From assembly GCA_013812265.1 (NCBI GenBank), contig JACCTQ010000081.1, forward strand, positions 1 to 6,809: a stretch of 6,809 nucleotides of DNA, written 5' to 3'. Shown one piece after another: positions 1 through 5,419 of the stretch. Position 1 is the first letter of the stretch, and every line of letters starts with the position of its first letter. Source of the stretch: Actinomycetota bacterium. GTDB lineage: Bacteria; Actinomycetota; Thermoleophilia; Gaiellales; Gaiellaceae. Made by a program: the position numbers and the translations under genes. The notes below the pieces were generated by a model. The model was not told the origin of the DNA, ran no database searches, and saw only the letters and a list, made by a program, of their open reading frames with translations.

Positions 1-240
1 CTGGTGGCCGCCGCGAGCTGACGTGGCCGTGTCCAGGCTTCGCCGAGCGAGCAACCCCGCGAGCCACGGGGGAGAGCCGTAGGCCGGAAGAACAGCCTCT
101 TTTGCAGGACTGGCTGGGCTCCCACGAAGCACACGATTGTCATTTCGGGCGGCGTTCGTCGAGGTCACCACGACGGATTCCGCGTGAATAGAGGGACTAC
201 GGTTCCCACCTCAACGAACCGTGGGCTTGGCCGGCAGGTG
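1..240. other. Intergenic flank left of the putative element, possible end of an upstream gene
   Basis: No convincing complete gene is visible here. Reading frame 1 on the plus strand gives LVAAAS followed by TGA at 19-21, which could be the tail of a gene entering from the left, but six residues cannot identify it. The stretch contains a near-palindrome at 157-175 (CGTCG a GGT c ACC a CGACG) and a 7-bp hairpin at 199-205/216-222 (ACGGTTC/GAACCGT). It also has two nested long-range complementary segments (61-69 with 219-228, and 74-82 with 197-205), discussed in the findings. If the element interpretation is right, this is chromosomal flank beyond the distal attachment site. Confidence 0.4.
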
Positions 241-334
241 TGTGAAGCACGGGTGATGCACCGCGATCGAGCGCATCAATAGGAGAACCCTGCAAATGCA
301 GGGTTCTTCCGTAGCAGACCTATAAGCCGGATAG
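241..334 (-). repeat. Degenerate second copy of the rnpB 3' end and terminator; candidate distal attachment site
   Basis: Read on the minus strand, 312-332 matches the 3' end of rnpB (3793-3813) at 20 of 21 positions, the difference being CTATAAG for CTGTAAG on the plus strand. Weaker similarity continues through the terminator hairpin and about 40 bp beyond it, for example AAGCACGGGTGATG here against ATGCACGGGCGATG at 3735. On the rnpB side it fades near 345. The rest of rnpB is absent, so this is a fragment and not a second gene. Its orientation matches the real gene, making the pair direct repeats, and the recombinase begins about 50 bp to the right. It is best explained as the original rnpB 3' end displaced by integration. 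The divergence implies an old event or repeated insertions. Confidence 0.7.
284..307 (-). terminator. Perfect hairpin, relic rnpB terminator
   Basis: AGAACCCTGCA and TGCAGGGTTCT form an 11-bp perfect inverted repeat around AA. The position matches the rnpB terminator at 3765-3790 relative to the shared rnpB 3' end. On the minus strand it is followed by CCTATTG, not a clean U-tract. The loop reads GCAAATGC on the plus strand, whereas the rnpB terminator reads GCATTTGC. It may be a retained terminator, or part of the sequence recognised by the adjacent recombinase; the latter is speculative. Confidence 0.55.
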
Positions 335-387
335 TCCTCAGGGTCGCCCCAGCGGGGGCCGGAAGGCTGCCCATAGGAGGAGCGACG

Positions 388-1299
388 ATGGAAGGTTGGA
401 AGGAAGAACTGGCCGATTTCCTGCGCTTTTGCGAGTCGGAGCGACGCCTTGCCCCGATGACGTGCTCGGCTTACGAACGTGACGTTTCGGCGTGTCTGGA
501 TTACCTGCAGGGTCAGGTGATCCGCGATCTGGGCGACATGAAGGTGACGCATCTGCGGGCCTTCCTCGCGGAGGAGCAGAAGCGCCGCCCGGCCGTCTCG
601 AGCCAGGCGCGGACGACGGCGGCGCTCAAATGCTTCTTCCGCTTCCTCGTCGAGGAGGAGCGAATCGTGCTCGACCCGGCGCTGCCGCTGCGGACGCCGA
701 AGAAGCCGGAGACGCTGCCGGACGTGCTGACGATGGGCGAGCTCGAGCGCCTACTCGCGCAGCCGGCGCGCGACGACCTCTGGGAGCGGCACTTCCCGGG
801 TAAGCCGGAGCGCGACCGGCTGCTGCTGGCGCTGATGGCCTACGGCGGACTGCGTCGCGGCGAGCTGCTCGGGCTCGACTGGGACGACGTCGACCTCTCC
901 CGCCGCCTGCTGCGGGTGCGCAAGGCGAAGGGCGGCCGGCAGCGAACGATTCCGGTCCACCCGGCGCTCGCGCCGCTCTTCGCCGAGTACTACGCGACGC
1001 GCGTCCCGCTGACCGAGCAGGCGGTCTTCGTCGGTGTCCAGGGCAGCCGGCTCCACCCGACACAACTCGGCCAGGTGTTCCGTCACTACGTCGACGCGAG
1101 CGGCGTCAACGAGCGCAAGCGCGTCACGCCGCACACGCTCCGCCACGTCTTCGCGTCCGAGCTCCTTCACGCCGGCGCGAACCTGCGCCAGATCCAGGAG
1201 CTCCTCGGCCACAAGCACCTCGATTCGACGCAGCGCTACACGCGCGTGAACGCGCACGAGCTCCGGGGTGCGATCAAGCGGCTCCGCTGGGTTGGCTGA
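388..1299 (+). CDS. Tyrosine recombinase/integrase (XerC/D-like, phage integrase family)
   Basis: This 303-residue protein is a complete tyrosine site-specific recombinase. It cuts and rejoins DNA through a covalent 3'-phosphotyrosine. An N-terminal SAM-like core-binding domain spans about 4-100 and the catalytic domain about 112-300. The full active-site set is visible: Arg156 in GGLRRGEL, Lys181 in KAKGG, His249 and Arg252 in HTLRH, His275 in LLGHKHLDS, and Tyr284 in QRYTRV. The ATG at 388 follows AGGAGG (375-380) with 7-nt spacing. The C-terminus ends AIKRLRWVG, without the KAHPRA-type tail of housekeeping XerC/XerD, which favours a mobile-element recombinase. The gene starts about 50 bp from the relic rnpB 3' end and is followed by the DUF429 gene in the same direction. 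The family call is very secure; the integrase role comes from context. Confidence 0.95.
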   Translation: MEGWKEELADFLRFCESERRLAPMTCSAYERDVSACLDYLQGQVIRDLGDMKVTHLRAFLAEEQKRRPAVSSQARTTAALKCFFRFLVEEERIVLDPALPLRTPKKPETLPDVLTMGELERLLAQPARDDLWERHFPGKPERDRLLLALMAYGGLRRGELLGLDWDDVDLSRRLLRVRKAKGGRQRTIPVHPALAPLFAEYYATRVPLTEQAVFVGVQGSRLHPTQLGQVFRHYVDASGVNERKRVTPHTLRHVFASELLHAGANLRQIQELLGHKHLDSTQRYTRVNAHELRGAIKRLRWVG

Positions 1300-1321
1300 A
1301 GGGGGGTCGTATCCTCCGACG

Positions 1322-2044
1322 ATGATGCGTACCCTCGGCGTCGACCTCGCTTCGTCTCCCGCGAGGACCGCCGCGTGTGTCATCAGATGGGAGGCCGGCG
1401 CAGCAAGGGTGGCGCATCTGCAAGCGGGAGTCGATGACGACGAGCTGCGCCGGCTGGTCGCCGACGTAGACAAGGTCGGCATAGACGTTCCGTTCGGGTG
1501 GCCCGACGGCTTCGTCGCGTCTGTCTCGGCGCACCACAAGATGGAGCCATGGCCGGGCTTCGACAGCGTGGACCTGCGGCTTCGGCGAACGGATGAGTTC
1601 GTCTGGAGGAGGACCAGGCGGCAGCCCTTGAGCGTCTCCGCGGACAAGCTCGCAGTGCCAGCGTTCAGAGCTGCGCGGCTGCTCTCCGAATGGCAGGCCG
1701 ACCGCACTGGTGCCGGCCGGTTTGTCGAGGTGTACCCACGTGCTGCACGCGCCAGCTTCGAGCTCGATCGCACACGATCGATAGAGGAGCTTCACGAGCG
1801 TGCGCCCTGGCTGACGCTCGCGCCCGATCACGAGATGGCTTGCGAACAGAACGAGGACTGCTTCGACGCGCTCATCTCGGCACTCGTTGCGCGAGCCAGC
1901 GCCCTTGGGCTCTGCGAGCCGATTCCGGACGATCTCCTCGAGTCAGCGAGACGAGAAGGCTGGATCGCGTTACCGCTTGTCGGCAGCCTCGAGCAGCTGG
2001 CTCGAGAGGCGACGGCTGGTGAGGCGCCCGTGCGCCCCAACTGA
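1322..2044 (+). CDS. DUF429 family protein (predicted RNase H-like fold)
   Basis: This 240-residue protein shows the DUF429 motif series: GVDLA near the N-terminus (Asp8), GIDVPFGWP (Asp55), RRTDEFV (Asp91), VEVYP (Glu136) and DCFDALISALVA (Asp182). DUF429 proteins are predicted from sequence to adopt an RNase H-like fold. The spaced acidic residues would fit metal-dependent nuclease chemistry, but no activity is established for this subgroup. Two adjacent ATGs (1322 and 1325) precede the conserved MRTLGVD start. A GTG at 1268 would overlap the recombinase and add 18 unconserved residues, so it was not chosen. A GGGGGG run at 1301-1306 is a rather distant ribosome-binding candidate. The gene starts 22 bp after the recombinase stop, so co-transcription is likely. 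It converges on the ATPase gene with a 39-bp gap. Confidence 0.8.
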   Translation: MMRTLGVDLASSPARTAACVIRWEAGAARVAHLQAGVDDDELRRLVADVDKVGIDVPFGWPDGFVASVSAHHKMEPWPGFDSVDLRLRRTDEFVWRRTRRQPLSVSADKLAVPAFRAARLLSEWQADRTGAGRFVEVYPRAARASFELDRTRSIEELHERAPWLTLAPDHEMACEQNEDCFDALISALVARASALGLCEPIPDDLLESARREGWIALPLVGSLEQLAREATAGEAPVRPN

Positions 2045-2083
2045 CCTCGCCTACCCGCGGAAGCCTACGCCGCAGGGAGGTTC

Positions 2084-3478
2084 TTAGGCCGCGTTGGCAC
2101 GGAAGATGTCGGCCGCGGTGACAGCCAGCGCATCGCTGGGCACGTTGGTGAGGCGCCCGCGGGCACAGACGGCGTAGCGAAGGTCGGTCGCACGGTTCGG
2201 AAGTGCCTGCGCCTTCGCTGCGAGCACGCGGCACAGGCGGCCGGCGTCCTCGGTTCTCGCCCACTTGCTCTCGCCGACCAGAACCGCCTCGCGGTCCCTT
2301 CCAGCCAGAGCCACGGCGTCGATTTCGACTTGCTGCGGTTGGTCTGCCCAGAAGGGGCCGACCGCGACGATGCCTTCTCCCAGCTCGCCTGCGTCGGCAA
2401 GTCGCCGGAGATGGAACCGAAACGCCTCTTCGTATCGGTCACCGAGATGATCGTCCAGGTCAGAGACGAGGACGGGGAGAACCGATCTACCCAGGCCGCG
2501 GTCGATCTCGGCTCGATACTTATCCACGATCCCGAGCCAGAAGGCGAGGAGGTTGTCGGCGATCCGGTAGAAGTTCGTTCGGGCGCGCCTGGGATCGGCC
2601 GTCACCGGGACGACCTTCTCGACGATGCGCAGCTGGCCCAATCGATCGAGCGTCCGGGTGGGATCAGTTCTCACGACCTGTTGGATCTCGTTGAACTTCG
2701 TCCTGCCGGTCGCGATTGCGTAGACGATCCGTCGACCAAGATCCGAAAGATCGAGCTCCGACGCGAGAACGAGTTCGCCCTCGGTGAGCAGTTGCCCGCC
2801 GGGCGTGCAGACCAGTCGAAGGAGGTTCTCACGGACGCTCGCGCGTTGGTCCCACCACTCGAGGTAGAGAGGAACGCCGCCAACGAGCCCATAGACGAGC
2901 GCGCGGTCGGCTGGCTTCAGCCGTCGCAGCATGAGTGCCGCCTCGTGCGGGCGGAACGGATGGACGAGCAGCGACAGGTCGATCCGTCCGTACAACGGTG
3001 CGCGTTCGGTCTGAATGCGCTCCATCGTGCGAAGTGCGGAGCCGAGGAGCAGGATTCGGAGCTTCGCTTGCGTCCGGGCACGGTCCCAGAACGCGCGCAC
3101 GCGATTCTCGAGATCCGGAGCGACGTCGACGAGAGTCGGGAACTCGTCGAGGACGAGGAGAAGCGGCTCGGCCTGAGCCGCAGCCGCGAAGGTCTCGAGC
3201 GCGTCCTCCCAGTCAGTGAAAGGCCGGGCAGCAAGATCGCGCAGACCCCCGCCCAGTACGGCCGCGGCCGCGCGAGAGAGATGCGTCAGCTCGTCCTCGA
3301 CTGGCCGGCCCGCGGCGGTATGGAAGACGGCGCGCTTGCCTTCAGCAAACCGCTGCACGAGGAGCGTCTTCCCGACTCGACGGCGTCCCCAGACAAGGCC
3401 GATGCTTCCGTCGCTTGCCCTGGTCCACCATTCCTCAAGGCGTGCGAGTTCATCCTCACGGTTAACGAATGGCGCCAA
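2084..3478 (-). CDS. AAA-type ATPase with C-terminal DUF234/PD-(D/E)xK-like domain
   Basis: This 464-residue protein matches the archaeal-type ATPase family common in archaea and some bacteria. It opens with FVNREDELARL, a typical start for the family. Walker A is GRRRVGKT (31-38), Walker B is LLLVLDEF (Asp111, Glu112), and a sensor-1-like stretch LLLGSALRTM is at 143-152. A winged-helix-like region follows at about 245-315. The C-terminal part (about 345-440) carries EIDAVAL (Asp387) and VGESKW (Glu403, Lys405), the D...ExK pattern of PD-(D/E)xK nuclease folds, as in DUF234. The start is TTG at 3476-3478. An in-frame TAG lies directly upstream, so no longer form exists, and AAGGTAGG upstream is a weak ribosome-binding site. 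Function is unknown; nucleic-acid processing, mobile-element maintenance or defence are possible. It is convergent with the DUF429 gene inside the putative element. Confidence 0.88.
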   Translation of the reverse strand: MAPFVNREDELARLEEWWTRASDGSIGLVWGRRRVGKTLLVQRFAEGKRAVFHTAAGRPVEDELTHLSRAAAAVLGGGLRDLAARPFTDWEDALETFAAAAQAEPLLLVLDEFPTLVDVAPDLENRVRAFWDRARTQAKLRILLLGSALRTMERIQTERAPLYGRIDLSLLVHPFRPHEAALMLRRLKPADRALVYGLVGGVPLYLEWWDQRASVRENLLRLVCTPGGQLLTEGELVLASELDLSDLGRRIVYAIATGRTKFNEIQQVVRTDPTRTLDRLGQLRIVEKVVPVTADPRRARTNFYRIADNLLAFWLGIVDKYRAEIDRGLGRSVLPVLVSDLDDHLGDRYEEAFRFHLRRLADAGELGEGIVAVGPFWADQPQQVEIDAVALAGRDREAVLVGESKWARTEDAGRLCRVLAAKAQALPNRATDLRYAVCARGRLTNVPSDALAVTAADIFRANAA

Positions 3479-3764
3479 CTAACCTACCTTCGACGTAGCC
3501 AACATCAGCGTAGGCTACCACGAGTGTAGGTATGAACCCGGTGGCTAGGCATCTAATCTCAGTGACGAGATGCCGTCCACGCTATCGGAGTTCGAAGCTC
3601 TCCTCAGACGCGACCGAAATCGCTCGTGTGCGGCAAACCCCTTGCCCATGCCCCCGGCGGTGAACGGTCCGGCTGTCGCCCTGCCCGCGGACCGCGAGCG
3701 ACACCCAGACTTCGCAGCGCCGGCACCGGCTCGTGATGCACGGGCGATGATGCACGACGAAATA
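3479..3764. other. Intergenic region between the ATPase gene and rnpB
   Basis: I see no convincing gene here. A plus-strand open frame beginning at 3570 runs through the rnpB terminator into rnpB and resembles no protein I know. The ATPase-proximal part (3483-3530) has clustered CTAC/GTAG words, including the palindrome GTAGGCTAC at 3510-3518, and a weak minus-strand -10 candidate TACACT (3523-3528). Inverted repeats lie at 3548-3554/3568-3574 (GGCATCT/AGATGCC) and 3665-3671/3688-3694 (CGGTCCG/CGGACCG). The end nearest rnpB (from about 3730) is similar to 241-280, as expected for element DNA next to the attachment site. Confidence 0.5.
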
Positions 3765-3815
3765 GAAAGCCCCGCATTTGCAGGGCTTTCCTTAGCAGAC
3801 CTGTAAGCCGGATTC
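3730..3815 (-). repeat. rnpB 3' end and terminator; candidate proximal attachment site
   Basis: This segment is the partner of 241-334 in direct orientation. The core shared word lies at 3793-3813, at the very 3' end of rnpB including the P1 strand, and similarity continues past the terminator. If the region between is an integrated element, this copy was brought in by the element and restores an intact rnpB 3' end. That is the usual strategy of elements integrating into tRNA and tmRNA genes. No experimental junction is available, so the exact crossover point is unknown. Confidence 0.6.
3765..3790 (-). terminator. rnpB intrinsic terminator
   Basis: GAAAGCCC pairs with GGGCTTTC (8 bp). After one mismatch, GCA/TGC closes the loop. 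On the minus strand the hairpin begins 2-3 nt after the rnpB 3' end and is followed by the U-rich TATTTCG. The position and shape fit a Rho-independent terminator for rnpB. Confidence 0.8.
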
Positions 3816-4148
3816 TGTCGGGGGTGACCATCCATCTAGGCCGCCGATCTCTCGACGGCTCCAGCAGCGCACCCGGCCCCTCGGCGGGCAACCTCAAGCG
3901 GGGCCTGTTCGCCTTGCACCAGACGGGGTTTGGCTAGCCGCCGTGTCACCACGGCGCTGGTGGGCTCTTACCCCACCTTTTCACCCTTACCTCTCCGGCG
4001 TCTCCGGAGTCCTACGCCGGTGGCGGTCTCCTTTCTGTGCCACTTTCCGTCGGCTTTCGCCGCCTGGGATTTCCCCAGCGTCCTGCCCTTCGGTGTCCGG
4101 ACTTTCCTCGGACCGGTTGATGCCGGCCCGCGGTCACCCGGCCTGCAG
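3793..4148 (-). ncRNA. rnpB: RNase P RNA, bacterial type A
   Basis: This is the catalytic RNA of ribonuclease P, which removes tRNA 5' leaders. The minus strand carries the diagnostic conserved blocks in order: GAGGAAAGTCCGGAC near the 5' end (about 4110-4096), AGAGGTAAGGGTGAAAAGG, GGTAAGAGCCCACC, CTGGTGCAAGGCGAACAGG, CTGGAGCC with GGCCTAGATGGATG, and ACAGAATCCGGCTTA at the 3' end. Block order and spacing follow E. coli M1 RNA, and GGGTGCGCTGCTGGAGCC corresponds to the M1 segment around the CCA-binding GGU. GCAGGCC (4146-4140) pairs with GGTCTGC (3801-3795) to form P1, which sets both ends to within a few nucleotides. Length is about 356 nt. Its first 40 or so nucleotides are duplicated upstream at 4282-4333, and its 3' end is duplicated at about 312-332. 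Confidence 0.97.
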
Positions 4149-4158
4149 TGTCAATTGT
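4107..4158. repeat. 52-bp direct repeat, copy 1 (rnpB 5' end)
   Basis: This segment is identical to 4282-4333 over 52 bp, offset by 175 bp. It covers five bases of the rnpB -10 box, the start site, the P1 5' strand and the following segment up to CCGGTCCGAG. Identity stops just inside the GAGGAAAG conserved block. Confidence 0.97.
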
Positions 4159-4159
4159 A
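4154..4159 (-). promoter_or_regulatory. rnpB -10 element
   Basis: TACAAT on the minus strand lies about 6 nt upstream of the predicted rnpB 5' end, which suits a sigma-70-type -10 box. The -35 region is weak; CTGGCT at 17-nt spacing matches the consensus at only three positions. The same GCTACAAT word occurs upstream of the tRNA-Leu gene. Confidence 0.55.
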
Positions 4160-4281
4160 GCGTCGGCGCTCGCCCAAGCCAGGGGCCGGCATGAACTCGA
4201 ACTGACTCGGCCAGTCATTGCAGACGGGTGCCGGGCGGAGCCCGCCCACCCTGAATGTCGGCGCCGCAAGCGGCACCTCCG
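4159..4281. other. Spacer between the two rnpB 5'-end repeats
   Basis: No gene is visible in these 123 bp. They hold small inverted repeats: TGACT/AGTCA (4203-4217), GGGCGG/CCGCCC (4233-4247) and GCCGC/GCGGC (4263-4274). The segment must contain the upstream promoter region of rnpB and probably the end of the lexA transcript. Nothing in it matches a transposase or a known element. Confidence 0.5.
4233..4247 (-). terminator. Possible terminator hairpin after the lexA/zinc-ribbon unit
   Basis: GGGCGG and CCGCCC form a 6-bp perfect stem around a 3-nt loop, about 60 nt beyond the zinc-ribbon stop codon. No U-tract follows, so this is only a weak terminator candidate. Read-through into rnpB is possible. 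Confidence 0.3.
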
Positions 4282-4333
4282 CTCGGACCGGTTGATGCCG
4301 GCCCGCGGTCACCCGGCCTGCAGTGTCAATTGT
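4282..4333. repeat. 52-bp direct repeat, copy 2 (truncated rnpB 5' end)
   Basis: This is a perfect copy of 4107-4158. On the minus strand it carries CACAAT in place of the TACAAT box, then the first 40 or so nucleotides of rnpB, and then diverges (GAGCGGAGG against GAGGAAAGT). It overlaps the 3' end of the zinc-ribbon gene and encodes that protein's last seven residues and stop codon. It cannot give a functional RNase P RNA. Confidence 0.97.
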
Positions 4334-4500
4334 GCCTCGGATTGGACCTCGCCGGCGACGCGCGCTCCGCATTCGGGGCACTCCAGGCAGCCACCGCGGT
4401 GCAGCACGAACTCGCCGCAAACGAGGCATTCGAGGCTTGCCCCGCGCTCGAGCGCGAGCAGCTCCTGATCGAGGGTCCTGTTGAGCGCTGTCACCCCCAT
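4309..4500 (-). CDS. Small zinc-ribbon protein downstream of lexA
   Basis: This 63-residue protein has CLVCGE (Cys25, Cys28) and CPECGA (Cys41, Cys44), two CxxC knuckles that would bind one zinc ion; a fifth cysteine is at 38. An N-terminal helix (TALNRTLDQELLALERG) precedes the ribbon. The ATG lies 2 nt after the lexA stop with no ribosome-binding site of its own, so translational coupling to lexA is likely. It would then be induced with the SOS response. The last seven residues (QLTLQAG) are encoded by the duplicated rnpB 5' segment, so the native C-terminus was probably different. Specific function is unknown; small zinc ribbons often bind nucleic acid or protein. Confidence 0.75.
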   Translation of the reverse strand: MGVTALNRTLDQELLALERGASLECLVCGEFVLHRGGCLECPECGARVAGEVQSEAQLTLQAG

Positions 4501-4502
4501 GG

Positions 4503-5129
4503 CTAGACGCGGCGGAACACTCCGGTCACCTTGCCCAGAATCTGGACGTGCTGTGCATAGATCGGGTCGAGCGCGTCGTTCTCCGGTTGAAGGCGCACAC
4601 GCCCGTTCTCGCGGAAGAAGCGCTTGACGGTCGCCTCGTCGGCTGCTTCGTCGTCTCCCGCCAGCGCGACCACGATATCGCCGTCACGAGCATCCGCCTG
4701 CCGGCGAACGACGACGTAGTCGCCTTCGAGGATGCCCGCCTGAATCATCGAGTCGCCCTTGACCTGGAGCAGGAACTCCTCGCCGCCTGTGGAGAGCGGC
4801 TCGGGGACGCCGATGTAGTCCTCTACGTTCTGCTCGGCGAGGAGAGGGCCGCCTGCGGCGATCTGTCCGACCAGCGGCAGCTTGCGAGCTTCTGCGCTGG
4901 CGGAAACCGGCTCTGTGCGGCGATTACCTGTGAGCTCGAGCGCACGCGGCTTCGTCGGGTCGCGGCGCAGCATCCCGGCTCGCTCGAGATTCGCGAGATG
5001 CGCGTGCACAGTGGAGGGTGACGCGAGGCCCACTGCTTCGCCGATCTCCCGTACCGTCGGCGGGTACCCGGAGCGCCCGACGTAGTCGACGAGAAAATCC
5101 CAGATCTCCTGCTGTCTGTCGCTCAGCAT
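4503..5129 (-). CDS. lexA: LexA, SOS-response transcriptional repressor
   Basis: LexA represses DNA-damage genes and self-cleaves when stimulated by RecA filaments. This 208-residue protein is full length. The winged-helix DNA-binding domain (about 1-65) has the typical LSDRQQEIWDFLVDYV start and SPSTVHAHLANLERAGML recognition region. The cleavage site is Ala92-Gly93 in QIAAGGP. The S24-type catalytic dyad is Ser127 in KGDSM and Lys169 in ATVKRF. The ATG at 5129 is preceded by GAGGAGG (5134-5140) with a short 4-nt gap. A near-consensus promoter and SOS box lie directly upstream, so autoregulation is expected. The zinc-ribbon gene follows after 2 nt. Confidence 0.97.
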   Translation of the reverse strand: MLSDRQQEIWDFLVDYVGRSGYPPTVREIGEAVGLASPSTVHAHLANLERAGMLRRDPTKPRALELTGNRRTEPVSASAEARKLPLVGQIAAGGPLLAEQNVEDYIGVPEPLSTGGEEFLLQVKGDSMIQAGILEGDYVVVRRQADARDGDIVVALAGDDEAADEATVKRFFRENGRVRLQPENDALDPIYAQHVQILGKVTGVFRRV

Positions 5130-5147
5130 CGGCCCTCCTCGGGTTGG

Positions 5148-5161
5148 CGAACGTGTGTTCG
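5148..5161. promoter_or_regulatory. LexA operator (SOS box)
   Basis: CGAACGTGTGTTCG is a perfect CGAAC-N4-GTTCG palindrome, the LexA-binding consensus of actinobacteria and other Gram-positives. It lies just downstream of the lexA -10 box, over the expected transcription start, so bound LexA would block initiation. Confidence 0.92.
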
Positions 5162-5167
5162 TACAGG

Positions 5168-5196
5168 AAGGTAGCGCGCCCGCCGGACGGCGTCAA
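5168..5196 (-). promoter_or_regulatory. lexA promoter
   Basis: On the minus strand TTGACG (5191-5196) is a -35 box with five of six consensus bases. An exact 17-bp spacer leads to TACCTT (5168-5173) as the -10. The SOS box begins 6 nt downstream of the -10. This is the clearest sigma-70-type promoter in the window. Confidence 0.8.
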
Positions 5197-5228
5197 GCCG
5201 AAGGGCCCGCTCAGCGGGCCGTTCGGTT
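5196..5228 (-). terminator. Hairpin between tRNA-Leu and lexA
   Basis: GGCCCGC (5204-5210) pairs with GCGGGCC (5214-5220) around TCA. After one G-G mismatch, the stem continues for about seven more pairs outward to 5196/5228, including one G-T pair. It lies about 28 bp beyond the tRNA 3' end and abuts the lexA -35 box. There is no clear U-tract, but the stem is strong enough to end the tRNA transcript. Confidence 0.6.
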
Positions 5229-5255
5229 GACAAGAAGCGACGCTACGCGTTCCGA

Positions 5256-5340
<85 letters not shown>

Positions 5341-5350
5341 AGGACGAGTG

Positions 5351-5356
5351 ATTGTA
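5351..5356 (-). promoter_or_regulatory. tRNA-Leu -10 element
   Basis: TACAAT, in the context GCTACAAT, lies 10 nt upstream of the tRNA on the minus strand. It is identical to the rnpB -10 box including the preceding GC. No convincing -35 box is visible at normal spacing. Confidence 0.5.
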
Positions 5357-5419
5357 GCGGCGGGGCGGAGTCCACCCCGCAGGCCGCTTTCGCGTCCGAA
5401 GTGTGCTACACCTGACACG

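Noticed and set aside
388..1299. Assigning the recombinase as the housekeeping chromosome-dimer resolvase XerC/XerD
   Set aside because: The C-terminal tail differs from housekeeping XerC/XerD, and the position next to a duplicated rnpB 3' end favours a mobile-element integrase. A housekeeping role is not fully excluded.
2330..3529. Long plus-strand open frame antisense to the ATPase gene
   Set aside because: The minus-strand frame encodes recognisable Walker and nuclease-like motifs. The antisense translation has no family features and is a typical GC-rich shadow frame.
3570..3806. 78-codon plus-strand open frame between the ATPase gene and rnpB
   Set aside because: It reads through the rnpB terminator into the rnpB 3' end, lacks a ribosome-binding site and resembles no protein family.
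4183..4225. Minus-strand AGTTCGAGTTC resembling a tRNA T-arm
   Set aside because: The flanking five-base segments do not pair and no acceptor, D or anticodon arms can be found.
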